Below are positions 8,516 through 16,644 of a DNA stretch of 54,325 nucleotides, in pieces. Within the stretch, counting starts at the first letter, position 1; every line of letters starts with the position of its first letter. The position numbers were made by a program, and so were the translations under genes. Source of the DNA: Actinomycetota bacterium (GTDB taxonomy: Bacteria > Actinomycetota > Geothermincolia > Geothermincolales > RBG-13-55-18). The stretch covers positions 1-54,325 of the forward strand of contig QZKE01000034.1 of the NCBI GenBank assembly GCA_003598015.1. Direction: 5' to 3'. Below the pieces are notes generated by a model, which saw only the letters and a program-made list of their open reading frames with translations, did no database searches and had not been told where the DNA came from.

Positions 8516-10624
8516 ATGCCCCTGGATAAGATACGCAAGCGGGACGGTTCGGTAGAGCCCTTCGAAGCCGCGAAGATCGCCGCCGCCATCCGCAAGGCCA
8601 TCGAGGAAGTAGGAGAATGCGAGCCGGCGCGGGCCGAGGAGCTCACGCGTGAGGTTACGGGCAGGCTAGCGGCGCGCTTCGTAGCGGACATCCCCAGCGT
8701 CGAGGAAGTGCAGGACCTGGTAGAGGAGACCCTTATAGAGAAGGGGCTGCCGCGTACCGCCAAGTCCTATATCCTCTACCGCGAGCACCGCGCCGAGATA
8801 CGCCGCACCAAGGACTTCATCGGGGTCAAGGACGAGCTCAAGCTCACCGTTAACGCCGTCAACGTGCTCAAGAAACGTTACCTGCTCAAGGACGAGCACG
8901 GCCAGGTGGTGGAGACGCCCGACGGGATGTTCCGCAGGGTAGCCGGGGCCGTGGCGCAGGCGGACCTCGCCTACGACCCCCGAGCCGACGTCGCCGCCCT
9001 GGAGGAGGAGTTCTACCGCGTCATGGTCTCCCTGGATTTCCTCCCCAACTCCCCCACCCTGATGAACGCGGGGACGGGGGTGGGACAGCTCTCCGCATGT
9101 TTCGTGCTGCCCGTCGAGGACTCCATACCCGGCATCTTCGACGCGGTGAAGTACATGGCGCTGGTGCACAAATCCGGCGGAGGCACCGGTTTCTCCTTCT
9201 CGCGCCTGCGCCCACGCGGGGACGTAGTCCAGTCCACCATGGGCATAGCCTCCGGCCCCATCTCCTTTATGCGCATCTTCGACGTCACCACCGAGATCAT
9301 CCGCCAGGGCGGCCGGCGGCGCGGCGCCAACATGGGCATCATGCGCTGCGACCATCCCGACATCCTCGACTTCATCACCGCCAAGGACCAGGACGGCTTC
9401 CTCTCCAACTTCAACCTCTCCGTGGGCATCACGGACGAGTTCATGCAAGCCCTGGAGAAGGACGACGTCTATTTCCTGCGCAACCCACGCAGCGGCGCGG
9501 TCGCCGGCAGCCTGCATGCCCGCGACGTCTTCAACCTCATCGTCACCCAGGCCTGGCGCACGGGTGACCCGGGACTCGTCTTCCTGGACACCATCAACCG
9601 CAAGAATCCCACCCCGCGCCTGGGCGAGATCGAGTCCACCAACCCCTGCGGCGAACAGCCCCTCCTGCCCTGGGAGAGCTGCAACCTGGGCTCCATCAAC
9701 CTCAAGAACATGGTGAAGGGCGGGCAGTGGGACCGGGACAGGCTGGCGAGCACCATTCATACCGCCGTGCATTTCCTGGACAACGTCATCGACATCAACC
9801 GCTGGCCGCTCCCGGAGACGGAACGGGTGACCCTGGGCAACCGTAAGATCGGCCTGGGGGTCATGGGTTTCGCAGACGCCCTGCTGATGATGGGTATCCC
9901 CTATAACTCCGAGGAGGGGCTGCGGGCGGCGAAGGACGTCGCCGCCATCCTGGAGGAGAAATCCCACCTCGCCAGCGGAGAGCTGGCCGCGCAGCGGGGG
10001 GCTTTCCCCAACTACGAGGGGTCGGTCTGGGACGAGCGGGGCGTGCCCATGCGCAACGCCACCACCGTCACCATCGCCCCCACGGGCACCATCAGTATCA
10101 TCGCCGGGTGTTCGTCGGGCATCGAGCCCATCTTCGCCATCTCCTTCGTACGCAACGTCATCGAGGGAACCCAGCTCATGGAGATCAACCCCATCTTCGA
10201 GGAGACCGCCAGGGAGCTCGGGTTCTACAGCAACGACCTGATGATGGACATCGCGCGCAGCGGAACCCTCCAGCACGTCGAGGGTCTGGACGATGACGTG
10301 AGGCGCACCTTCGTCACCGCTTTCGATATCGCCCCCGAGTGGCACGTGCGCATGCAGGCGGCGTTCCAGGAACGCTGCGATAACGCCGTCTCCAAGACCG
10401 TCAACTTCGCCTCCGACGCCTCCATCGACGATATCGAGGAGGCCTACCGCCTCGCCTACGACCTGGGGTGCAAGGGCATCACCGTCTACCGCTACGGCAG
10501 CAAACGGGAGCAGGTCCTGTACCTGGGGAGCGACTCCCTCATGCGGCTCCTGGAGAGGCCGGAATACACCATGGCGGAGGCGGAGTACGCCGGGGGCTGC
10601 CCCACCCCCCTGTGTTTCTTCTAG
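8516..10624 (+). CDS. nrdJ: Adenosylcobalamin-dependent ribonucleotide reductase (class II)
   Basis: The enzyme reduces ribonucleotides to deoxyribonucleotides with a B12-generated thiyl radical. The 702-aa chain begins with an ATP-cone (about residues 5-95). The catalytic barrel shows Cys195 in QLSACFVLPVEDS and Cys389 in WESCNLGSINL as the reducible pair, and the radical Cys378 with Glu380 in STNPCGEQ. The phosphate-binding stretch is TVTIAPTGTISIIAG. The chain ends in GGCPTPLCFF, giving Cys695 and Cys700 as a plausible C-terminal thiol relay. It lacks the longer zinc-binding tail of many NrdJ proteins. A GGAGGAGAGCC site precedes the ATG. The downstream cysteine-rich gene starts 24 bases after the stop. 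B12 dependence fits an anaerobic or facultative organism. Confidence 0.95.
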   Translation: MPLDKIRKRDGSVEPFEAAKIAAAIRKAIEEVGECEPARAEELTREVTGRLAARFVADIPSVEEVQDLVEETLIEKGLPRTAKSYILYREHRAEIRRTKDFIGVKDELKLTVNAVNVLKKRYLLKDEHGQVVETPDGMFRRVAGAVAQADLAYDPRADVAALEEEFYRVMVSLDFLPNSPTLMNAGTGVGQLSACFVLPVEDSIPGIFDAVKYMALVHKSGGGTGFSFSRLRPRGDVVQSTMGIASGPISFMRIFDVTTEIIRQGGRRRGANMGIMRCDHPDILDFITAKDQDGFLSNFNLSVGITDEFMQALEKDDVYFLRNPRSGAVAGSLHARDVFNLIVTQAWRTGDPGLVFLDTINRKNPTPRLGEIESTNPCGEQPLLPWESCNLGSINLKNMVKGGQWDRDRLASTIHTAVHFLDNVIDINRWPLPETERVTLGNRKIGLGVMGFADALLMMGIPYNSEEGLRAAKDVAAILEEKSHLASGELAAQRGAFPNYEGSVWDERGVPMRNATTVTIAPTGTISIIAGCSSGIEPIFAISFVRNVIEGTQLMEINPIFEETARELGFYSNDLMMDIARSGTLQHVEGLDDDVRRTFVTAFDIAPEWHVRMQAAFQERCDNAVSKTVNFASDASIDDIEEAYRLAYDLGCKGITVYRYGSKREQVLYLGSDSLMRLLERPEYTMAEAEYAGGCPTPLCFF

Positions 10625-10647
10625 CCGATACGGGCGGGAATCCGGAC

Positions 10648-11499
10648 GTGCGGTTGCTCATCGCCTACTGTGGAGGGACCATCCCCACAAAGCGGGAGAA
10701 CTTCACCGTGACCTTCGACGACACCTTCGCCCAGCGCTTCCTGCGCCATCTCGCCGGTGACGAAAACTACTGCAACGGCTGCGGGGTGCTCTGTGACCAC
10801 TGCCGGGATACCTACCCCATCGATTACTCGGGTGACATCGTGGATATCCTGCAATTCCCCTCCGTCCTCCCCTATTACCTGGACGACCCCCTGGAGCTCA
10901 TAGGAGGGGAACTGCCCCCACACGATGCCACGGTGGCCATCAACGTGCACCAGGAGATACTGCTGGCTCTGCCCCGGGCGGCCGATGCCGCGGGATCGCG
11001 GGTGATCGTCGCGCCTTCGGAAGGCCCCAACTGGGTCAGCCGCTGGGTGCGGGGAGAGGTGAAGAAGGCATGCCGGGGGCTGGACATGGGGTGCGCTTTC
11101 CCCAAGCCCTTCTGTTCCCTGACCCCGGGCATCCACCCGGCGGTGGACGAGTTCATGGACTACTTCCGCATAGGTTATCCCAAGCTGCAGCTCGAACTGG
11201 GCGACGGCTACATCAGGGACGCCAGGGTGCTGCGCAGCGCTCCCTGCGGCAACACCTACTACGTGGCCTTCAACCTCAAGGGAGCGCCCCTGGACGCCGC
11301 CGTAGCCGAGGTGGTGGCGAAGTACTGGCACAGCTTCCCCTGCGTGGCCTCCATGGAGGTAGACCGCGAACTGGGGGAGACCATCCTGCACATGGGAGGT
11401 TTCATGCACTACCGCGCGGTGCAGGAGGCCCTGGCCGAGGCGGGGGTGGCGGTGGAACTTCCCACCTCGCCCGCCATGTCCCGCGTATCCGCGGGCTGA
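10648..11499 (+). CDS. Cysteine-rich DUF166-like protein
   Basis: This is a 283-aa protein starting at a GTG 24 bases after nrdJ. A cluster of cysteines lies near residues 45-57 (YCNGCGVLCDHC), suitable for an iron-sulfur cluster or zinc. Later cysteines occur in FPKPFCSLTP and SAPCGNTYY. The sequence resembles the DUF166 (PF02593) family of archaea and anaerobic bacteria, some members of which were loosely annotated as thymidylate-synthase-like; I hold that assignment with moderate confidence. Upstream in-frame codons back to 10468 overlap nrdJ and lack the family look, so GTG 10648 is preferred. Its tight spacing with nrdJ suggests cotranscription and perhaps a nucleotide- or redox-related job. 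Confidence 0.6.
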   Translation: MRLLIAYCGGTIPTKRENFTVTFDDTFAQRFLRHLAGDENYCNGCGVLCDHCRDTYPIDYSGDIVDILQFPSVLPYYLDDPLELIGGELPPHDATVAINVHQEILLALPRAADAAGSRVIVAPSEGPNWVSRWVRGEVKKACRGLDMGCAFPKPFCSLTPGIHPAVDEFMDYFRIGYPKLQLELGDGYIRDARVLRSAPCGNTYYVAFNLKGAPLDAAVAEVVAKYWHSFPCVASMEVDRELGETILHMGGFMHYRAVQEALAEAGVAVELPTSPAMSRVSAG

Positions 11500-11675
11500 C
11501 GCGGCGCGGCAGGTGGCGGGGCAAGCACTGGCGGAAGGATTAACGGCTGCCACCGGAGAATAAGAGCCCGGGGGGAACGGCCGCGCCTGTGGCCGTATAT
11601 CCCGGCGGTGCTCAATAGGGTGGGGGTTGCAACCGAGATATACTAAGGGCGTAGGACGCTGGAATCGAGGTGTAA

Positions 11676-12365
11676 ATGGCCGAGAAGAAGATACTGGTCG
11701 CCGACGACGATCCCCATATCCGCCGCCTTATCGCCGAACTGCTCATGGCGGAGGGATTCAAGGTGCTAATGGCCGAGGACGGGGAGGAAGCCCTGGCTAT
11801 CTGCCGCGACGAGCATCCCGATCTCATGATCCTGGACATCATCATGCCCAAGATGGACGGTATGGAGGTCTGCCGGCGCCTGCGTGACGAGACAGCCGCA
11901 CCCATAGTCTTCCTCACCGCCAAGGACGATATAACCGACCTGGTGAGCGGGCTGGCCATCGGGGGCGACGATTACATCACCAAGCCCTTCAAGGGAGCCG
12001 AGCTCATCGCCCGCATCAAGGCCGCCCTGCGCCGCGCGGACATGGTGCGGGACTCCACCGAGAAAGAGGAGTACGTCTCCATCGGGGGTCTGGAGATCGA
12101 CCGCAAGCGGCGGGAGATATCCCTGGACGGACAGCCCGTCGATCTCACCCAGACCGAGTTCGACCTGCTGTGGCTGCTGGCCAGCCACCGCGGTACCGTC
12201 TACTCCCGCAAGGACATCGTCAAGGCGCTGTGGGGCTACGAGGACCCGGGCATCTCGCGCACCATCGATACCCACGTGGCCCGGCTGCGCAAGAAGATCG
12301 AGCGCGAATCCTCCAGCCCCGAGTTCATCAAGACCGTGACCGGCGTGGGATACAAGTTCTTCTGA
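11676..12365 (+). CDS. OmpR/PhoB-family response regulator
   Basis: This 229-aa regulator has a receiver domain (about residues 1-120) with acidic pair Asp10/Asp11, phosphoacceptor Asp54 in MILDIIMPKMDG, the FLTA switch threonine and the DYITKPF lysine. A winged-helix DNA-binding domain follows (about 132-229), ending in the usual VTGVGYKFF. A GAGGTG site lies a few bases before the ATG. No histidine kinase gene is adjacent, so it is an orphan regulator here and its signal is unknown. Confidence 0.95.
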   Translation: MAEKKILVADDDPHIRRLIAELLMAEGFKVLMAEDGEEALAICRDEHPDLMILDIIMPKMDGMEVCRRLRDETAAPIVFLTAKDDITDLVSGLAIGGDDYITKPFKGAELIARIKAALRRADMVRDSTEKEEYVSIGGLEIDRKRREISLDGQPVDLTQTEFDLLWLLASHRGTVYSRKDIVKALWGYEDPGISRTIDTHVARLRKKIERESSSPEFIKTVTGVGYKFF

Positions 12366-12568
12366 GCGCGGCTCAGGGTTCTATTTATAGAGGCATGTGG
12401 GAAGCACTGGGTGTTATGGTCACCATGACTCCCGATCGTTGAGAATGGGCTGAGGGCCTGAACGAGAATGGCATAATGCACTTCAAGCGGTGCATGTTCT
12501 CAGGACGCCGGGGCCTTTCCCTTCTGCGGACGCCAGGTGCTGAAACCATAAACTTGCTGTAATCAAAA

Positions 12569-12590
12569 GGGGCGCGGTTCCCCGCGCCCC
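12569..12590 (-). terminator. Rho-independent terminator after the first tandem surface-protein gene
   Basis: GGGGCGCGG-TTCC-CCGCGCCCC forms a perfect 9-bp stem with a four-base loop. Read on the minus strand it is followed by CTTTTGATT, so it suits genes ending at 12614. Confidence 0.75.
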
Positions 12591-12613
12591 CGCTGTTGTC
12601 CATATCTATATCG

Positions 12614-14317
12614 CTAGGAATCCCGCCTCCTCTTGCGCCGCAACCTGGTCGACCCCGCCAGGGAGAGCAGTCCCAGGGTCAGCCCCAGCATGAGCAGGGC
12701 GGCGCCGCTGCCCGAGCCGCAGGCCGAGGTCACGGTGAAGGCATCCTCCAGGCGGGCTTCGCAGCCGCCGGGGTTTACGACCACCACGTCCCAGGCCCCG
12801 GTGGGGGTGAGGAAGAAGCCGATCTTGCAGGTGATGCTGGTATCGGAGACCACGCTCACGTCGTAGGCGTCAAGGACCGTGTCCCCCTGCTCGAAGCGGA
12901 CCTCGGCCCCGGGCATAAAGCCCCTGCCGGCCAGGTCGGTGATCTGCACGGTGATGGCGTTCTGCACCGCCTGGTCAGGGGTTATAGAGGTGAGGGTGAG
13001 GGGGAGGCAGACGGTGAATCCCGCGGGGTTGGAGGTCCCCTCGGGGGTAGTCACGATGACCTGCACGTCTCCAGCCGCCCCCGCGGGCACCTCGGCCACG
13101 ATCTCCGTATCCGACCAGGAAGTGTAGGCGGTGGCCTGCGTGCTCCCGAAAGAGACGTAGGACGTGCCTTGAGTGTCGCCGAAGTCGCAGCCGCTGACGT
13201 TCACCTCCGCGCCCTCGCCTCCGGCCGCGGGGGATACGGAGACGATGTCGGGCCGGGCGTCCCCGCCATCGACCGTCTTGATGATAGTGCCGTCCTCGCC
13301 CACCGCCCAAGCGGTGGCTGGATCGAGCACATCCACCGCGTTGAGGGTTATCCCGGTGATGCTCGATTCCTGCTGGTCCCAGTGGACGCCGCCGTCTACG
13401 CTCTTGAGTACGGTGCCGTCTTCGCCCACCGCCCAGGCAACCCTTTCGTCAACGGCCGAGATACTCTGCAGCCCGTCCGTGGTCCCGGAGTCCTGGAGGT
13501 TCCAATTCCAGCCTCCATTGGTCGTCTTTATGATGGTTCCTCCCGCGCCCACCGCCCATGCGATATTGCCATCGACGGAGTAGAGGTCGGCAAGGTCTGC
13601 GGTTGTGCCGGAGTTCTGGGGCATCCAAAAACTGCCAAAAAGGGTGGAGTGCAGTATCCTGCCGGTCGCGCCTGCAACCCACGCGTCCCAATAACCGAGC
13701 GAGGATATGCTGGTCAATACACCTGGCGTCGGCGAATTGTATCCAGAAAATGGGACCAGCCATGTCCCCCCCGCATCCACCGTTTTGAGGACGGATTCGA
13801 AGGCGGTGTACGGATAGCTGGTGAGGATGGTGAAAGCCACCACCCAAGCGGTGTTGGCGTCCACTGCATCTATATCGTGCAGGTACATGTAGGCATGTGG
13901 ATCGATGGCGGAAGGGAAGACGCTCTCCCAGGTTGAACCGCCATCGGTGGTCCTGAGAATGGGGATTTCAAAACCCAACTGGTTTCCAACCGCCCAGGCA
14001 GTGTTGGAATCCACAGCCGAAATCGATGTGATGACAGAATAAACTCCCGCCAGTTGCTGCGCCCAAGTATCCCCGCCATCGGTAGTCTTCAGGATCAGAC
14101 CGTCCTCCCCCACAACCCAGGCGGTTTGATCGTCCACTGCACTCACTCCATACAGGTTGCTGGTAACGCCGCTATCCTGATGGACCCATCCAGAGACCAA
14201 TCCCATATCCGTCTCCCCAGCCGCTGCAGCGGTTGGGGCCACGATGTTCAGCGCGGCCAAGGACAGAAAGACGGTACAGAGCAGTGGGGTCAAGCGTCTC
14301 CAGCCAGATACACACAT
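12614..14317 (-). CDS. Secreted Ycf48/BNR-repeat protein with IPT/TIG domains and C-terminal anchor (paralog A)
   Basis: This 567-aa protein begins with a signal peptide (RRLTPLLCTVFLSLAALNIV, cleavage near AAAA). About residues 40-340 consist of repeated units with the pattern TxDGGxTW...SGT....L..I.AVD..TAWAVGEDGTI.KT, the beta-propeller signature of Ycf48-like and BNR-type proteins. Two IPT/TIG immunoglobulin-like domains follow (about 345-530). The end is TSACGSGSGAALLMLG, a hydrophobic helix and a basic tail RLRRKRRR, which looks like a sorting or anchoring signal. The ATG at 14317 has a strong GAGGAGG site; the frame from 14359 is too long. It is likely displayed on the cell surface. 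It is a tandem duplicate of the next gene, with near-identical C-terminal halves. Confidence 0.85.
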   Translation of the reverse strand: MCVSGWRRLTPLLCTVFLSLAALNIVAPTAAAAGETDMGLVSGWVHQDSGVTSNLYGVSAVDDQTAWVVGEDGLILKTTDGGDTWAQQLAGVYSVITSISAVDSNTAWAVGNQLGFEIPILRTTDGGSTWESVFPSAIDPHAYMYLHDIDAVDANTAWVVAFTILTSYPYTAFESVLKTVDAGGTWLVPFSGYNSPTPGVLTSISSLGYWDAWVAGATGRILHSTLFGSFWMPQNSGTTADLADLYSVDGNIAWAVGAGGTIIKTTNGGWNWNLQDSGTTDGLQSISAVDERVAWAVGEDGTVLKSVDGGVHWDQQESSITGITLNAVDVLDPATAWAVGEDGTIIKTVDGGDARPDIVSVSPAAGGEGAEVNVSGCDFGDTQGTSYVSFGSTQATAYTSWSDTEIVAEVPAGAAGDVQVIVTTPEGTSNPAGFTVCLPLTLTSITPDQAVQNAITVQITDLAGRGFMPGAEVRFEQGDTVLDAYDVSVVSDTSITCKIGFFLTPTGAWDVVVVNPGGCEARLEDAFTVTSACGSGSGAALLMLGLTLGLLSLAGSTRLRRKRRRDS

Positions 14318-14441
14318 GCTATTCTCCTCCTCTTTCCTACTGGTCAATTGTCCCCTCATGGGTTGTTAACGCGCTCGGGATGCCGAGACCTGTTTTTCTG
14401 CGAGCACCGGTAGTTGATACTCTGACCCTGCAAGTATCCAA

Positions 14442-14465
14442 GGGGGCGCGGTTCGCCGTGCCCCC
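14442..14465 (-). terminator. Terminator-like hairpin between the two tandem paralogs
   Basis: The stem GGGGGCGCGG / CCGTGCCCCC closes over TTCG. It has the same position and nearly the same sequence as the hairpin downstream of paralog A, so it was probably duplicated with the gene. The T-run on the minus strand is poor. Confidence 0.6.
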
Positions 14466-14498
14466 GTCTGTCTATTACATGGGACACATGGGACTTGA

Positions 14499-16181
14499 CT
14501 ACGTATCCCGCCGCCTCCGTTTCCTCCTCAGGCGCGACGAACCGGCCAGCGACAGCAACCCCAGGGTCAGCCCCAGCATGAGCAGGGCGGCACCGCTGCC
14601 CGAGCCGCACGCCGAGGTCACGGTGAAGGCGCCGGGCAGGCGGGCCTCGGCGCCGCCGGGATTAACCACCACCACGTCCCAGGCCCCGGCGGGCTGCAGG
14701 AAGAAGCCTATCTTGCAGGTGATGCTCTCGCCGGAGACAACCTTCACGTCGTAGGCTGCAAGGACCACGTCCCCTTGCTCGAAGCGGACCGCGGCCCCGG
14801 GCATGAAGCCGGTACCGGCCAGGTCTGTGATCTGCACGGTGATGGCGTTCTGCACCGCCTGGTCCGGGGTGATGGATGTCACGGTGAGGGGGGCGCAGGC
14901 TGTGAAGTCCGCTGGATTGGAGGTCCCCTCCGCCGTGGTCACGGTCACCGGTACGTTTCCGGCCGCCCCCGCGGGCACCTCTACCACTATCTCCGTATCG
15001 GACCAGGAGGTGTAAGCGGTGGCCTGCGTGCTCCCGAAGGAGACGTAGGATGTTCCCTGAGTGTCGCAGAAATCACAGCCGGTGATGGTTGCTTCCGTAC
15101 CCTCGCCTCCGGCTACGGGGGAGATGGAGACGATGTCGGGCAGGATGTCCCCGCCGCCGGTGGTCTTGAGGATCGTGCCGTCCTTGCCCACCGCCCATGC
15201 CGTGGTGGCATTCACGGCACAGATATCGTAGAGCGGCGCCGCAATCGTGGAGTCCTGGGGAACCCAGGTCGCGCCTCCGTCGGTTGTCTTTATGATGACA
15301 CTCATCTCGTCAGGATGCGTCCTCTCCCAGGTGCCCACCGCCCATGCGGTGTTGGCGTCCACGGCGGATATGCCGCTGAGGGCCACCTCTACGCCGGAGT
15401 CCTGGGGAAACCAGGTCGCTCCGCCGTCGGTGGTCTTGAGGATGGTGCCCCACAGGCCGACTACCCACGCCGTCTGCGCGTCCACCGCCGCTACACCACT
15501 GAAACCGTTGGGACCGGTATCCTGCTCCGTCCAGGTCGTGCCCGCGTCGGTGGTCTTGAGGATGGTGCCGTAGTTGCCCACCGCCCAGGCAGTGCTACCA
15601 TCTACGGCCGAGATGCCCTCCAGCCACTCGTCCATGATGGGAGTGATGTAATTCTGCAGCGCCCAGGTCCAGCCGCCGTTATTGGTCCTAATAATGGTCT
15701 CGCCTGAACCCACGGCCCAGATGGTGTTGACGTCCAGGGCGGCGATATCCACGATGTAAGCCCGGGCAGCGAGCCTGGTATCCTGGCGCACCCAGTTGAG
15801 TCCGCCGTCGGCCGTCTTCTCCACGTTGTCGTACATGACATCGTCGATGCCGCCCATGGCCCAGGCATGGCTGGCGTTCACGGCGCACACCGACCAGTTA
15901 TAGCTGTTCTTCGAGACCTGGGGAGTCCAGGTCGCACCGCCATCGGAGGTCTTCCATATGGAATTATTTCCTACGGCCCATGCCGTATCGGCATCGACCG
16001 CTGACAGCGATATCAGATCCTCCCCGCCCGGATCGGGAGTCTGTTCTATCCAGCCGGAATCCGCTGAGGAACTGGCACTGCCCTCAACCGGGGCGGCTAT
16101 AGAGATAGCGAACGAAAAGAAGAGGAGCGCGGAAATGGATAGGAGCAGAAGTAAATAGCGAAATATCGTCGGCCTTTGCAT
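14499..16181 (-). CDS. Secreted Ycf48/BNR-repeat protein with IPT/TIG domains and C-terminal anchor (paralog B)
   Basis: This 560-aa protein has the same architecture as its neighbour: a signal peptide after MQRPTIFRYLLLLLSISALL, six to seven propeller-type repeats with DANTAWAVG and LKTTDGGATW cores, two IPT/TIG domains, and the tail SACGSGSGAALLMLG plus RLRRKRRRRDT. The ATG at 16181 is chosen because an AAGGGGG site is 7 bases upstream and the signal peptide then starts at once. The TIG and tail regions are almost identical to paralog A, while the propeller and signal parts differ. This points to a recent duplication or to gene conversion limited to the 3' half. The role is probably extracellular binding or adhesion; no ligand can be named. 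Confidence 0.85.
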   Translation of the reverse strand: MQRPTIFRYLLLLLSISALLFFSFAISIAAPVEGSASSSADSGWIEQTPDPGGEDLISLSAVDADTAWAVGNNSIWKTSDGGATWTPQVSKNSYNWSVCAVNASHAWAMGGIDDVMYDNVEKTADGGLNWVRQDTRLAARAYIVDIAALDVNTIWAVGSGETIIRTNNGGWTWALQNYITPIMDEWLEGISAVDGSTAWAVGNYGTILKTTDAGTTWTEQDTGPNGFSGVAAVDAQTAWVVGLWGTILKTTDGGATWFPQDSGVEVALSGISAVDANTAWAVGTWERTHPDEMSVIIKTTDGGATWVPQDSTIAAPLYDICAVNATTAWAVGKDGTILKTTGGGDILPDIVSISPVAGGEGTEATITGCDFCDTQGTSYVSFGSTQATAYTSWSDTEIVVEVPAGAAGNVPVTVTTAEGTSNPADFTACAPLTVTSITPDQAVQNAITVQITDLAGTGFMPGAAVRFEQGDVVLAAYDVKVVSGESITCKIGFFLQPAGAWDVVVVNPGGAEARLPGAFTVTSACGSGSGAALLMLGLTLGLLSLAGSSRLRRKRRRRDT

Positions 16182-16540
16182 GGCAACCCCCTTGAGATCA
16201 TCCCCCAACCTGCAAGCAAGCGAATAGTCTGCGCACAAGATTTTTTCCTATCAACCCCCTTCGGGCGCCGCCACCCTTTGTTTGTACACGGTTACTAAAC
16301 GTACACATAAGTTTATACTGTATGGAAGACAATTGCAAGCAAGCTTTCGGGCAGGCTTATTATTGACGCAACGGGGCATGACAATTCCGACAAATCTGGG
16401 GATTGTATAGCGTTTCGACCCGGCAGGACAATACACGTAGCCAGATCATCCACCAGCTGCGCTTGCTTGAGGCATGCAGGTTTCCTCCCCGCGGGCTGCG
16501 GCTACCAAGGCGACCCCCGGGGTTCAATTCAAATCCATCA
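16182..16540. other. Intergenic region without a gene
   Basis: I see no convincing coding frame in these 359 bases. The left part should hold the promoter for the minus-strand surface-protein genes (AT-rich segment around 16290-16330). The right part leads into the tRNA promoter. Confidence 0.5.
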
Positions 16541-16545
16541 TTTGT

Positions 16546-16551
16546 TATATT
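16546..16551 (+). promoter_or_regulatory. Putative -10 element of the tRNA-Val promoter
   Basis: TATATT lies 12 bases before the mature 5' end of the tRNA, inside an AT-rich patch (TTTGTTATATTCTTATGG). A weak -35 candidate, TTCAAT, lies 17 bases further upstream. Confidence 0.4.
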
Positions 16552-16562
16552 CTTATGGTCAT

Positions 16563-16637
16563 GGGCGTTTAGCTCAGCGGGAGAGCGCTGCCTTCACACG
16601 GCAGAGGTCATGGGTTCAAATCCCTTAACGCCCACCA
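16563..16637 (+). tRNA. tRNA-Val (anticodon CAC), CCA encoded
   Basis: The gene folds as a cloverleaf: acceptor GGGCGTT/AACGCCC, D stem GCTC/GAGC, anticodon stem CTGCC/GGCAG around the loop TTCACAC (anticodon CAC, reading GTG valine codons), variable loop AGGTC, T loop TTCAAAT, discriminator A and encoded CCA at 16635-16637. The T stem ATGGG/CCCTT contains a T-T mismatch at pair 50-64, which is unusual. Its 3' end (CCTTAACGCCCACCAGA) recurs at 20726 and 22768. Confidence 0.95.
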
Positions 16638-16644
16638 GATCGAC

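Noticed and set aside
8666..10345. Long minus-strand open frame (559 codons) opposite nrdJ
   Set aside because: It is an antisense shadow produced by GC-rich codon bias; the plus strand encodes a full NrdJ with all catalytic residues and the minus product has a random composition.
12596..13936. 446-codon plus-strand frame opposite a surface protein
   Set aside because: It mirrors the repeat units of the minus-strand protein and is not independent.
12900..16000. Regularly repeated DNA that could suggest a CRISPR or satellite
   Set aside because: The periodicity comes from coding propeller repeats (DGGxTW, TAWAVG) and is diverged between units; there are no identical repeats with unique spacers.
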